DNA from: Anagrus nilaparvatae
Lineage: Eukaryota; Arthropoda; Insecta; Hymenoptera; Mymaridae
Direction: 5' to 3'
Length of the DNA stretch: 64,000 bases
NCBI GenBank assembly: GCA_022575985.1
Contig: JAKSXM010000002.1
Span: 16,293,001 to 16,357,000 of the forward strand
Positions 11,226-23,775 of this stretch are shown piece by piece. Below the pieces are notes generated by a model. That model saw only the letters and a program-made list of their open reading frames with translations, searched no databases and was not told the DNA's origin. The translations under genes were made by a program, and so were the position numbers. Position 1 is the stretch's first letter. Every line of letters starts with the position of its first letter.

Positions 11226-14161
11226 TCACGCAACGTTAGTTTCTTGTTCCCCCCAACCCTCGCTGTCACATTCACTTTCTGAAGAATCACTGTCACTAAA
11301 TTCTACAGCAACACGACGAGCCAAAATAGAAGCAACGTCATTTAAAGCATTAACTCGTTCAACTTCTTTTTGTTCAATCTTTTCAACTTTACGTAATTTG
11401 ATTCCTATAAAAAAAAAAACATTTAATAAAGAATTATTTTAACAAACATAATAAAAATATTGAACATACCATCTCTAATTGCTTTGAGTAGATCATTTCT
11501 TGGATCTACAATTGGTATATTTGGATTTCCTGGTTTCTTTAACTGACCATCGGATATATTTTTAAGTGGCTTAAGCTTTGGAGGGTTATTGGCAATCATT
11601 TTAGCAATATCACCATTAGTCATGGGCATTAAAGGAGATGGTCCATTAGCTATTGGAGGAGGTGGTGGTGGAGGGGGAGGAGGAGGAATATTGCACGGAG
11701 GTGACGCTGGTCTGATTGGTGTTGGATCTGTTACAGGTGGAGGAGGAGGAAGATCCTGATGTCCAGGATCAGTTTCATCCATTCCTAATTGTGTTATATG
11801 GTTTACTGGTACTGTTAAAGGCTGATGATTGGGTAATGGACTATTGGATCGACTTCCATTTCTTGTTATTAAGTGAGAAGGTAACGAACCTGCATAATGT
11901 TAAGATTTAATATTATTGTACATAATTTTACGAACTAATGTTGATTAAATTGCATACCATTCATTGCTGGAGGAGACATAGTTTCTCCTGGAGGAGGAGG
12001 AGGTGGTGGAAGATTATCTCTTCCATTACTCATTGACCTTCCTCTTGTTGGTGTATTATTAGCAGATGCAATAGTTGGAGTGGAATTACTAGAAGCATTG
12101 CTTGGTGGTGCTGGAGGTGGTTGTGAAGGTCTCAACCTACCACCTCTACTTGGAGTTCCTGGTCCACTAGGACTCTGATACGTCTCGCTTCCACTTTGGT
12201 TTTGACCCGGTGCATAATGTGAACTATATGCACTATCTTCATAGTTTTGGCTTATATAATTTGCAGTTCTGTAAGGATCTGACATAGGCGGACTGTATAA
12301 TTGTTGCTCTTCAGACGGATAATTACGTCTAAGTTCAATACTGTTAGGTCTTGGAAGCCTTTGTTCTGTCAAAACCATGCCTAATAATCCATCATCTTGC
12401 ATATTGTGAGAAGCTCGATATTGAATACCTTGTGTTGGCATGATATATTCTCCATGTCCAACTGCTATCTGTCTTTGTCTTTCTCGAGTGTTGTGTGGTT
12501 GCCTTACACGTTTCTTGTGTCTGCCACCACCACCACTAACACCTTCGTTCCGAGGCCTGTGTGGCTGTATTTTTAAATAAATTTGTTAATTTATAAAGTC
12601 TCTTATTTAATTAGAAAATACTCAAAATGCAAGCTTGGTTCAAAAAATGGATGAAAGCTTATATCAACTAAAGACTTATTATTCGATTAATCAAAAGTTT
12701 TAAATTTATCTATTTAATCTTCAGTTGAGCAGCAATTTGTATTAAATGATAAAGTAAAATTAACCATATAAATAATTAAATATTTTTTTTTAGAGAAACA
12801 ATAATGGTTAATTTTATTTTAAAATATCGCAACAATTATATATAAGAGCTAGCTTGCTAAAAATAATTGATAAAAAAAAAATATTTATAAATCATATGGT
12901 ATATTGTTGCAAAATGTAAAGGAAATATGTGAAGTGATTTGATTTAATGCGCATGAAATCTAATGTGATTTATTTACATCTTAATTAATTAGTTTTAAAT
13001 TTATAAAAAATCTAATAAAGTAACTATCAGTAATAGCTTCATATACTCTAATTTTATTTTTTAAGCGAGCATCTATCTAAAATGGATTTAAGTTAGCAAA
13101 AAAAAAAACTGGTTAATGAAAATTCACACTAAAAAAGGAATTAAGTGATTAAAATGTTATATAAATGAAAGTGAATTATGATTTATGTCCATTAAAAAAT
13201 TTTAATGAAAAAATTTTATTATGGGATGTAAAAGTAAAAAAAAATCTACAAAGATCCAAACCATCGACTTGCCTCTCTGAAAGGTTCGGCATATTCTGAC
13301 TCGGTCTACAACCAAGGGGAGTACATTTGATTTGTTATTAAAATATTGTTTTTGTTAGAATATAAAATTTAGATGTGTTTTTTGTATATAAGCATAATTT
13401 GTATTTATATTTTATTTATATATATATATTAGTAAATAATTAAAAATAATCACCTTCTTTCCTCTATCATGTAATTTCTTTTCTGTGTCTTTTAACATTT
13501 CTTGACTCCATAAATCAAAGAAGTAATTTGGATCGGTATAGAATTTTAAACCATCTTTACCATCATCTCTGTAAATGAATAATAATGAATTAAAATTTAT
13601 TTGGAAAAATTCGAAACAGTTTATAATTTAAAATGAAACACACCTGTATACATTTAATTTATCCAATGGAGGTGGTGCATCACATTGCTGATAAGTTTCT
13701 AACATAGCAGTTGGCATTGTATCCCTGGAAACAACTTGTTGGTCAAAGATGACAGAACTTTTGAATGCTTTCCTCATATGAATATCTTGAAGTGAAACTG
13801 GAAAAGAAAATTCTTATAAAATAAGTTTTGTATATAGTGTTTGAAAAATACTTGAATAAAATAAAATATTCATTATAAAAAACTTACTTTCTTCCACATT
13901 ACTATCCAATTGTGTGACTTTAACAGCCAACCTATCTATTCTAGCTTGCAAGGAATTAGCTCTGTCACTAAGATTATGAGCTTCTTTAACGAGTTCACCA
14001 AAAAGATCTTCCGCATGCCTTGAAAGACTTGACAATTGTCTAATTGTATTAGCAAGCGTTCCATTAGTTACTGCTTCAAGTTCAGAGGGTAAAGGATAGT
14101 CATCAGGAATAGTGCCTCGTGTCACATGCACGGGCTCTACTACTCTTTTTGGCAGAGGCAT
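11226..14161 (-). CDS. SCAR: SCAR/WAVE actin nucleation-promoting factor
   Basis: Effector of Rac within the WAVE complex (with Sra1, Nap1/Hem, Abi, HSPC300) that activates Arp2/3 at the cell cortex. Six coding exons on the minus strand: 14161-13888, 13797-13644, 13568-13454, 12564-11958, 11889-11470, 11404-11226; 582 residues. Residues 1-180 form the SCAR homology domain ([19 protein letters not shown], coiled coil [46 protein letters not shown]). A basic segment [20 protein letters not shown] follows, then a Ser/Pro-rich linker with two runs of 7-11 prolines for profilin and SH3 partners. The V domain [19 protein letters not shown] spans the last junction (near 512-530), then the central helix and acidic tail with the conserved Trp (EGWG, about 574). 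The tail after Trp is rather long. A possible extra 33-nt exon is listed separately. Confidence 0.96.
13273..13305 (-). CDS. SCAR: Candidate 33-nt GC-AG microexon of SCAR
   Basis: In the intron between coding exons 3 and 4, on the SCAR strand, a sharply less AT-rich island reads acceptor 'ttggttgtag', then 33 bases coding [11 protein letters not shown], then the donor 'gcaagt' preceded by AGAG, which matches the strong consensus of GC-AG introns (AG|GCAAGT). The neighbouring exons meet in phase 0, and 33 is a multiple of three, so inclusion would insert 11 residues between ...RGKK and PHRP... without changing frame. This is what an alternative cassette exon looks like, but transcript evidence is needed; the default CDS above skips it. 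Confidence 0.55.
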
Positions 14162-14243
14162 ATTTTCAAAAAAATTTCACCTACTGCCACCCTCTTTCCT
14201 TTGAATTAAATTTTCACTCTCCTAATATCTGATCTAGCCTAAT
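14162..14243 (-). other. SCAR: SCAR 5' UTR, proximal part with splice acceptor
   Basis: Upstream of the SCAR start there is no in-frame coding; on the minus strand a good acceptor 'tttctttacag' ends at 14244, so the 5' UTR likely begins at 14243 in this exon and is joined to a distant first exon. The call rests on the acceptor and on the matching donor near 20664. Confidence 0.5.
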
Positions 14244-15070
14244 CTGTAAAGAAAATATAAACAATTATTAAAAACTTAAAAAGTTCTAAAAATAATTGAA
14301 ATACCATGTGAAATGCCAGAAATCAGAGAAAAAAGAAAAACATGACAAAGTGAAGCTAAAATCAAGCTAAAATACGTGATCTAAGAGTTAGGTACACTAT
14401 ATACCTATATATATAATTTTACTTCAAGAGTTTTTCCGCATAAAAAAAACATCAAAAGCATGGAAACTACCGCGACTATAGTTATAAAAAAAAAAACTGG
14501 AGAAAATAAAATAAAAAAAATTGAGCGCTTGCGCAAATAAAAATAGAAAAAAATGCACTTAAAAATGCGGAAACTAATTTTTCCAATGAAGTATTGTATT
14601 AAAGAATTTTTTGCTAGTTTATTTGTAAAAATAATTTTAGAATGGACGAAGGAATAAAAATGTAGTATAATAATTAAATAAATTTGTTGCTAATAGAAAT
14701 TTCTCCGAGATTATCTCTCTTATCTCAAGTTTTCAAGTCTCAAGTGCAGCTTATTTTTTTATACCTACTAACTTTTGTACACGATTATGTGTATACACTG
14801 TCTATCATTTGTTAATTTAAATACCTAATAAAAACATGTACCCACTAATTAAGTGGGTAAAAAAAAAAAAAATTAATTAAATTAAATTTTAATGATTTTT
14901 TTTTTAATTAAAATTTTTTAAATTAAAAATATTTAATTTAACAGTGAAAAAATCGCTTTCATCAAAAATTATTCAAAAATCAAATTAATGCTAATAAATC
15001 ATTATTCGAGTCACCAAATGCAGTTTTTGTGGACATACCTCGAGGATCCTGTGTTCATTTGGTTAAAATC

Positions 15071-15504
15071 ATATATTTTGGTCTCCTGAAACCGAATCTG
15101 GTGTCCATTTTATCTGAAAGTAGTAGTTTTGTTGTCATTAACAATTTATTGCAAAATTGGCCATAATTTAAGGACTAAAGCAAACAATTTTCATTTTTGG
15201 AAAAATAAACTTTAAATTCGTAATCTACAGGGTGGAAAACGTATACAATTAAATTTTTTACTTAAACAATTTATTATAGGTATAGACAAATAAATATTGT
15301 TTAAACTATTAAACCCATGGTTCCGAAAATTGAAAATTGGGATTTTTTAGGCCAAATTAAATAACAATTTTTTGGGTACTTTTTAAAATGTTGAAAATTA
15401 TCAGCTTTAGCCTATAAATTTTCGCTAATTTTGCAATAATTTGTAAACTACAACTTTAAGGTGAAAATGGACATCAGATTCAATTTTAGGAGGCTAAAAA
15501 ATAT
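15071..15504. repeat. Diverged foldback (inverted repeat) element
   Basis: A left arm of roughly 95 bases (starting atatattttggtctcctg, with gaatctggtgtccatttt) is found again in reverse complement at the right (aaaatggacatcagattc ... aggaggctaaaaaatat), with the inner arms containing 'gcaaaattggcc' and 'ttttgcaataatttg'. Arms are perhaps 80 percent alike by eye. The same architecture and shared core words recur in the much better preserved foldback at 41642-41962, so both seem to be one family. Confidence 0.65.
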
Positions 15505-16540
15505 GAACTTAATACTTTTTTTCGAGTCTATACTTTTATATGCCCATGAAAATTACAGTTGGCAGTATGACTACATTTTGAACAGGTATAAATTTCAAAA
15601 GATGTAAAAAAATATTTTTTCTATATATATAAGCTCCATTTCTTTTCTGAGTTCCTAATACATTTTAGAGTATAAATTCTCCATGTCTAATTTGATTTTA
15701 AAAGAACCGAGAAAAGAACTATAAAGAAAGAACTGTATATAAATATTCAAATTACTCAAATAATCATCTTGTTTGTTCTTGTATTGTTCATCCATGAATT
15801 TTTGGTTTAAAGGTAAACTTTTGTATCAGGGTCACAGAAATTGGAAGAAACATTTTTTCTCGCATTTTTTCAATAGAACATAATTAGGATTCAGTTCGCA
15901 TCGGTTCGCATTAAATAGGTACATAGGTAAGAGCCGAGGTAAGAGCAGTATAATAGAGCAAGGTATAAAGCTCGTATATAAAGTATAGTAGAGCAGGAAT
16001 TTATATGTTTTTGTTGATTTTTTGCGAGTTTTTTGGTACGTGACAGCGAATTTTTTTGTCTAGTTTTCGAAGAATGCATTCAAGCTCGCGTTCAAGTATA
16101 ATGCTAAAGTTATAATCGTAATTAATATTATTTTTTACCGTTGCCATTAACGAGTGAGTTAACGAGGCCATTAATAATATTTTTTGGCCAGTGAAAATAC
16201 AACCAAACCCGTATTTTGACTGAAGTACAAATTGCTAAGACTTTGGTAAATGTTTTAAAAAATTTCAACATAACATCCTACTTATTATCGATGTAATTAT
16301 TAAGTAGTATTAGATTGTTTCAACTTGGTCTCAATTATAGCAAATTATAGTGACATCATTTTTCCATCGTTTTCTATTGATTGATGGTCTCTTTTCTAAC
16401 ACTTTTCCCTTGCTATTTAGGTTAAATTCCCGCAAAACTCTTCAATAAAAAATGAAAAAAAAAATTACATTAGTTTCTACTCGAGTTTTTAAAAACCATT
16501 CTTTATGAAAATTTTGCAGAAAATTTAGCTAAAATACGTT

Positions 16541-16622
16541 GGATTTAGAATTGGATTCTCCACGTAGCCAGGAATTTCCAGGATGAAGCCCACAACCCCC
16601 TCCCTGGCTACGTGCCTAAATC
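16541..16622. repeat. Compact hairpin with 12-bp perfect arms
   Basis: cacgtagccagg (16561-16572) and cctggctacgtg (16603-16614) are exact reverse complements around a 30-base loop, and the arms extend with gaps to ggattta (16541) and taaatcc (16616). It is GC-richer than its surroundings. The 'tggctacg' word is typical of ends of old transposons, so a short transposon remnant is the likely explanation. Confidence 0.6.
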
Positions 16623-19600
16623 CTCGATTGAAACAAATTTTTCCATAGTTTTTATAATTAAGTAATTTGTGTTATTATGTATCCGTATGTATCTAAACCG
16701 AGATATTATGAATTATTATTTCCCTCAAAATTTGTACGAAAATGAGAGAAAATTAAATCTCGAATTAAATCCTGAATTAAATACTTATTTATTTGATTTA
16801 CGAGTTTATTCATCAATCAAAGATTCAATTGCCAATTAAATTTTAAATTCAATATACTCAGCCAAATTTTCATACAAAATCAAGTACAGAATGCCAAATT
16901 TTGCAAAAATATGGAGTTGGAAACGGTAAACCAAAAAAAACTTTATTTATGAGAACAAAAAGAAGAAAGATGTCAATTTTCACCGAAGCCTATCAAATTT
17001 GATATATTGATAGGCTTGCAAATATCGAGGCTCGTATCGAGGCAAATGTGATAATCTTAATTGTCAACAGATAATCTTCATTAAAAACAATTGATTTTAT
17101 TCACAATATTCAACTGCGTTAAAAAAAAACAGAACAATTTATTATTTGAAAACTGTAATTTTCCGTTTTTGCAAATTTACCAATACAATTTTAATTTGTA
17201 TAGATAAAGTTATGAGGACAAAAATAATTGCTGACAGTAATTGAATGAGAAAAAATAATGTCAAAGTGATACATAATTACCAATTCGTAAAAAAAATAAA
17301 GACTGATATTTTTGCAAAAATTGGAAAACATAGACTGCACTAATTTATAAAACAATTAAATATAATTATACAGCAAAAATTATAAATTTTGAATTTAAAA
17401 AAAAAAACAGTTCCAGAAGTAAATTTCCACAAAAATCGAGACAAAAATTGTTCTTTTTTTCAAATTCAAAGACTTGTACAAAAAATTCCACAAAAAAAAA
17501 AATGATTATCGCGGTTAAAAAATTTGCTGAACAGATACCTATAAACGATAACTTAATTTAATAACTTACAAAAGAGCTTTCGTGCCTGAATAGTACGTCG
17601 AGTACGTGTGTGTACGTAATACCTTTAATCACGCTACTAAAATATGCGCCCTTTTTTTTTATCAAACGCATACATAAAAACGTCTCCCTTTTCCGGTATA
17701 ATTGATTAAATCAACATTAAAAAAAGCTTCTGATATTTTACATATCTTTTTGACCTCATAAAAAATGAATTGTATTTTTTTTTATTTTGTTTCTTCAAAT
17801 CATCATTTTTTTTAACATGCTATGATTATTTTACGTTATCATGTAACATTTTCGTTATCAACAATTTAACTCACGTTTTTTATTTTTACATTAAAATAAT
17901 ATTTTTAATTTTAAAAAAATATTGTTAATAAAAAACAGGTTTTTTCTGCTATATTTAGCTGTTGTTTGTTTTATTATCACATGTTTTTTAAACAAGGTTA
18001 AAATTATATACTGTCATATTGTTGTTTTGTTGCAAAATTATTAATCTTTTTCTCTCTAGATTTCTATCCCTACTTCTTATTTTCTTATTTTTTATAAAAA
18101 AATACTAATAATAATAATAATAGTAATATCTTTGTTATACTAATAATTTGCATATGATTCAACAATATAAAATTTTTTACTAATAAGTAATAAAAAGTTG
18201 GACAAAAATGATAAGATTGTGACAAAGGTCAAAAGTTCCAATTATTAAATAAGTTTCATAAATGTATATTTAGAATTTACAGTCTTTGTTTGATTTTTAA
18301 TTGAATTGCTTTAATTTTATTGCAAATTTGTTAAAAGTTTGAAATAATTTTTTACCAGGATAAGTTAGGTAATTAACCGGTATATCCAAGAACTAATTCA
18401 ACAGTAAGACAGATACTTATTTTTATTATTAATGATGAGATAACAGAATTTTACCAAAAGTTTTAAAATTAACAATAATGTGAAAAAACTTTTCAAATAA
18501 AATAAATCCTTCTGTCACATTCTGTTAATGCCATGTTAAACCGTGTCCAATATCAAAGTTAATACACAATAAAACTTGCAAGCACATCAATTTATTTAAT
18601 AAAAGAGTCAGTACTTTTTGTATATCCTTAACCTACTTTTTTCTATCATTACCACCTAATTACTCAAAAAACCCTCAATTTTTCATAAAAAAAATTATTT
18701 CTTTATCATAAAAAAATACAAGTACCTATATCTAATCAATACCTACTTATAAAAAAATCAATGCAACTTTTTATTTATAATTGCGTTTACACACTGCATA
18801 TTTAGCTTAAGTAATTTACACACACAAACAAATTAAAAATTTTCACATTAATAATAAAAATTTACATATTATAATAATTACTCAAGTGTATTTAAATAAA
18901 AAAAAGTATAACAACAATAAAATACAAAAGTTTCTCTATTTTTATTACATTCTAACGTACATAACCTCAAAAAATTTAAAATATCTATTTTGTAAATATA
19001 TAATTAAATCACGTGCATTAAATTACTACTAGACATACTATAATTACATAATTTTTATTTGAAAATTCTAATTATTACTGATAAGAAAAATCACACTTGA
19101 TAATATTATACCTATAATAATTTTTATCTTTTAAAAAAGTAATAATCTTTGTTTTTATCTAACTAATTTAAGTACCGACTCCTTTTTGTATTGAAATTTT
19201 AGATTATATTTATTTATGATTCATATTACTTATTATCTTAATTGAATTTGAAGAAAAAAAATTGTTCTTATCTGTATTTTTTCTGTTTATTATTATTTTG
19301 GAGTTATTGTATAATTTCGGAGTCGAGCTATATTTAATGCTTTAAAATTTTTTATTCGCATTTATATTGTCAAATAGTAATAAATACACGCATATTAATA
19401 AATTATGTATAGTTAGATCAATTATATTATTATATACAAATAATAAAGATGAAAAATGTTATAAACGGAAGCCGTCTTCACGAGAGTAGGTACATATATT
19501 TCCCCTTTAAATATGTGCGAATATATTACAATGTGCTACATATTCGTTACAGAAAAAAAACTATATAAAGATATGTAATAATAAATAAATATATATATCA

Positions 19601-20664
19601 CACATATACACAGGTATATAAATTAACATATAATACATTAACTTTTACATAAATGTGTGATTCGCGAGGGTGCCAAACCCACTATTTTTCATAATAAAAA
19701 CAAAGTACCAGAAGGGCTGAGAATTAAAAAAAAAAAGTATTATATCTTTTCAAGTTTATTAAAAAAAAATAAAATTTATAATATGAACATGTTTTTATAC
19801 ACATTTATATCTGGGCGGGGCTCTCTCTCTTTCTCTCTTTATCTCTCTTGTATATTTTTCGCTCCGATTTTATTATTCTCACGCACGTTCTATTTCTCTC
19901 TTATATTTTTAATCAAAATATATAAAAAAATAATACTAAAGGGGGGCCCCATATGGATTTACAACTTATTGCTGTAATATGCCAATCGATTGTCAATGAA
20001 AAATTTCTATAAAAGTAAAAAATACTTTCATTTTATTAACAAATTATTTTTTACAGTGTATATAATAGTATTTAAGTTCTTAGAATCAATTTGGCAGCCA
20101 ACTATATAATCACTAAGTTCAATAAACTTAAATGATCGCGAAAATTTTATTTCATAAATATCAAGAACCTTGACCCTTAGTTTTAATACTATATAAACAT
20201 TTACATACTTAAAAGTATTATTATTCTATGTGTAAATTTTTATTTAAACAAAAAAATCATCAAAACTATTTATAGCCATTAAAATATTTTGAGAGAAGAC
20301 CCCCTGCGTTGTATAATTATATTTTAGTTGCCGGCACCTATGTTTCCTGGACATCGAGTGAATGTACATAGTAATTTTATAACGGGCCTCTTATAACACT
20401 TCTCCAAGATATAGTGACTTCCTATAAAAGACACTACTTGGAATTTTCATTTCTCCAGCACAAATATTATATTTCGGAGTTTTTTTATTTTCATTTATTA
20501 TTCATGACAGCAGAAGAAAGATAGCAAATATATAATTTTTTTTTTTTTTTAATAAAAAAAAGATAAGAAAAAAAAATTTTTGTATGTATACAGCTTCTAT
20601 ATTATGAGATGAAGACATTTCTGAATTTACGGGCAAGTCACACTAATCAATGCTGGAAACTTAC

Positions 20665-20720
20665 CATTGCGCCCGGCGCCGCTTTTTCTACTTTCAGCAT
20701 ATTTTTTAATATCTAAACTT
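20665..20720 (-). other. SCAR: Probable non-coding first exon of SCAR with donor
   Basis: On the minus strand the sequence reads through a rare GC-rich patch (gcggcgccgggcgcaatg) directly into the donor gtaagt at 20664-20659. An isolated GC-rich patch ending in a perfect donor, facing the unspliced acceptor of the SCAR 5' UTR, strongly suggests the first exon. The 5' limit (transcription start) is not visible, so the right-hand coordinate is approximate. Confidence 0.5.
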
Positions 20721-21344
20721 TGTTATTTTTATTAAATTGGCACAATGACACCCACTTTTATATTATTTAAAATCAAATTATTTTATTCTATATATCCAAA
20801 TATGAGTATAGCGGATTTTTCCTTTGTTTTAATTAAAATATAAACTTTGCAACTTTTTTGCACTTTAATTTATATATTTCTTTATTTACACTAAAAACAC
20901 ATTCACTCAATAATAAAAACACTTATATCTAACACTTTAATTATATTTTTTTATATTAATAACAAATAGATTATAAAACGTGTAAGTATAAAATGTGACT
21001 CTCCTCTAGGTAATACCCGTGAAGAGTTTAATACAGAAAATGGCGAGAGAGCTATCTCTTCGGAGGCATGCACTACGTAGTAAGATAGTGATAGCATAGA
21101 CGCAACTATACTTTAAAGTAATTCTGCGATGACAGCGCCTAGATTTGCTCGATTGGAGTAAAGAAAGAACTAAATCACATGTACTTTAATAATACAAAAA
21201 CCTCTGTGTACATTTTTATTTATGTGGTAGTTTTGTTATCAACAACATCATCAGCGTGTTTATTAACATAAACAAAAAACCCAAAGGGAATGTTTTAAGT
21301 ATTTTTAGTTTTTAAAATTAGATTCTTTTTTTTTGTTTTAAACA
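20721..21344. promoter_or_regulatory. Divergent promoter region SCAR / LSm3
   Basis: Between the probable SCAR first exon and the LSm3 start. The part around 21000-21180 is the least AT-rich of the neighbourhood (for example atggcgagagagctatctcttcgg split over 21039-21063) and is the best place for a shared promoter. No TATA box stands out. This is positional inference. Confidence 0.4.
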
Positions 21345-21868
21345 ATGGCAGATGATGCTGAACAAGTAATAAAAATACTTTACCTGTTTATTAATTAATA
21401 AAGTTTTGAATATTAGTAAATCTAACCTTAAATATCAAAATTTTAGGTGCCGGCAATTAATGTCAAAGAACCATTAGATTTGATAAGATTAAGTCTTGAT
21501 GAAAGGATATACGTGAAAATGAGAAATGAAAGGGAATTAAGAGGAAGATTACATGTAAGTTTTTAAGAATTTTATTTTTATACAAAAATTTAGAAAAATA
21601 AATTTGTCTTAATCTAGTTTTTCTGATTATTACAAGTTTCTATAGTTAATTTCTACAAATTATTCAAAATAACATATATTTGCAGGCTTATGACCAGCAT
21701 TTAAATATGGTTCTTGGTGAAGTTGAGGAAACCGTAACAACGGTTGAAATTGATGAAGAAACTTACGAAGAAGTATATCGTACCACAAAAAGGAATATTC
21801 CAATGCTCTTTGTAAGAGGAGATGGTGTGATACTCGTTTCTCCGCCAAGTATGAGAGCAACAATCTAA
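21345..21868 (+). CDS. LSm3: LSm3, U6 snRNA-associated Sm-like protein
   Basis: Subunit of the LSm2-8 ring that stabilises U6 snRNA in the nucleus and of the LSm1-7 ring for mRNA decapping in the cytoplasm. Three exons in frame: 21345-21365, 21447-21554, 21686-21868; 103 residues (human 102). After a short N-terminus MADDAEQ, the Sm1 fold begins with [20 protein letters not shown], then [20 protein letters not shown] (the DxHxNxxL signature of Sm motif 1), an acidic connecting loop [19 protein letters not shown], and Sm motif 2 [14 protein letters not shown]. The first coding exon is only 21 nt. Convergent with SPEF1, stops 180 bases apart. Confidence 0.97.
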
Positions 21869-22047
21869 AGCTTTTATTAATTTAAAATAATTTTGTAAAA
21901 TAAGGACAGTTTTTATATTTTTTATAATTTATATAAAAAATCTTGATCATAAAGTAAATATTTATACAAAAATAGTGTGAAATTATGTTGACAATCATTT
22001 TAAAATTTTCTTTTTATTATAAGATACAATTATTTATTAAAATTTAT

Positions 22048-22779
22048 TCAAAAACTAAGATGATTTTTTTCGATCAAAGCCGTTAAGTTTAAAATTCTTT
22101 CATCTTTAAACGTTATCATATTTTCTAAGTGCTCTACTTTTTTAGAAAGGCTGTTAATTATTTCAATTTTTTCATCCAATTCTTTTTTTAATTTTGTAAA
22201 ATTTTTGTGAGATATTTGATTTGACTCTTCAGAAGCAGTTTCTACATGTTTAAATAAATGGTAAGTTACATTATTTTTAATCGCAAAACAAGATAAGATA
22301 AATTAACAAACCATTGCTAAATTTATCTTGATTTTTTATGAATGATTTTTTGTTCTCAATAGAATCATTAAGAATTCTTTTCCGAACATCATACAATAAT
22401 TTTTCAATTACACCTTGCTTTGATTGGGCAATTTGATAAATTAAATCTTTACTGATTTTTATATTAATTTTTTCTAATACTTTTTTGTTTAAAGTACTCC
22501 AGTTGTCTATTTTTTTGGCAATACTACTACAAGGTAAATAATGCAAGATGTTAACTAATTTTGGATAGTACTTGAATAGTAACTCTGCCATTAACACTGA
22601 AAATTAAACAGGCATTTTTTAAAAATTAAAAATTAATTTTATTAAAAAGGATTTTATTTACCTCCATCTGAAAAATCTCTAGCTATATTTTTCTTGGGCC
22701 TAGAGAAGCTGATTTCATCTAACCATGTATAGATTTCTTTTTTTTCATATTCATCTTCAATTTCTAAAAATGTATTCAT
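22048..22779 (-). CDS. Spef1: SPEF1/CLAMP-like calponin-homology microtubule protein
   Basis: Sperm flagellar protein 1 family, which binds and bundles microtubules in cilia, flagella and epithelial cell arrays. Three minus-strand exons in frame: 22779-22662, 22596-22312, 22241-22048; 198 residues. Residues 10-110 are the CH-like domain: IYTWLDEISFSRPKKNIARD, FSDGVLMAELLFKYYPKLV, then LPCSSIAKKIDNWSTLNKKV and LIYQIAQSKQGVIEKLL. After a short charged linker a C-terminal coiled coil follows (KKELDEKIEIINSLSKKVEH, then LENMITFKDERILNLTALIE), equivalent to the dimerisation helix at the end of vertebrate SPEF1. The chain ends soon after, so the protein is somewhat shorter than vertebrate SPEF1 (about 236). 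Same strand as, and downstream of, the THAP gene. Confidence 0.92.
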
Positions 22780-23775
22780 CCTTAAATAAAATAATTTAAA
22801 ATTTTTTACTTAAAATTTATGCTCATAATCATAATCTATTTATATTTTATAAAAATTGATTGATATCAAATTATAGAAAAGAAAATTTTTTATTTGGAAA
22901 ATGAATTGCAGATTAAAATATAATGTTAAGAGTTGGTTAAAACTTGTATATACAAAATTTTAAATAATATTTTTTTATGTGAGAACTAAAAAAATCCTAT
23001 TATTAATTTTAAATACAGTAACCTCAAAATAACAGAAATTAACAAAAAAAAAAGATATTTAAAATCTAAACATTTGCCTGAATATTCACAAGAAAAATTT
23101 TTAATTGCTTATGAAATTTCATATAGGCTATCTTGGAAACTATAATAATTAACCCCAGAAATTCACTTTATTTTTAAAGGATCATTTATCTTTTTACGAT
23201 TGCGAATTCTTTGGAAAAAATTTTCCGTTTTCAAAATTACGCTTAGCCTTCCCTTAGTCGCTTTTTTAGCCTCCTCTATAGAGATCGTTAGATCTTTTAT
23301 ATTTGAGGAGTTCCACCCTAACTTGGCTTAAATTTAACTAAAAAGGGTTGCGGCCCCGAAAAATCTGTGGGATATGCTATAATTTGAAAATCTAGATCAA
23401 AAAATGATATTTTTAAATTATTATTATTTCAAATTTTTGAATATCCCGCCAAGTCACGTAACCAAAAGAAAATTTGACCTGGAATTCGAATTTCTCGGAA
23501 AATTTTAAATAGGCATATAACTTTTGTCAAGCTCTAAAGAATTTGTGAAAAATAGTGAAATTTTAAAGTTAATTCATATTAATTGGTATTTATCGAAATA
23601 ATCCAAAGTTGCCTATATTGTGTTCAATTGGGCAACTTCTGTTAAAAAGTGGTAATTGTTTTTCCCTAATCGAATGAAGTGAATTATATTTGTCGAATGA
23701 ATTTGTATATCAATTAATGATAATGTTAATGAATTTATTAAATATACAAGATGTTCGTGAAAATAAATTTGTTTA
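22780..23775. other. Intergenic, no gene; possible decayed repeat
   Basis: About 1 kb between the THAP stop and the SPEF1 start. A GC-richer island at roughly 23170-23480 (for example ggttgcggccccgaaaaatc near 23346) differs from its surroundings and may be the remnant of a transposon, but no ends, ORF or family words could be recognised. The SPEF1 promoter must be in the left part. Confidence 0.35.

Larger units (their letters stand above)
14244..20664 (-). other. SCAR: Probable large 5' UTR intron of SCAR
   Basis: About 6.4 kb without any recognisable gene between the SCAR 5' UTR acceptor and a strong upstream donor. It is A/T-rich and holds a decayed foldback (15071-15504), a compact hairpin (16541-16622), short microsatellites (for example an ATA run near 18105) and a CT-rich run (19815-19850). 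Long first introns with regulatory content are usual for WAVE genes, but nothing specific can be identified. Confidence 0.45.

Noticed and set aside
11221..11910. Plus-strand ORFs opposite SCAR exons
   Set aside because: Antisense shadows of the SCAR acidic tail and proline-rich exons.
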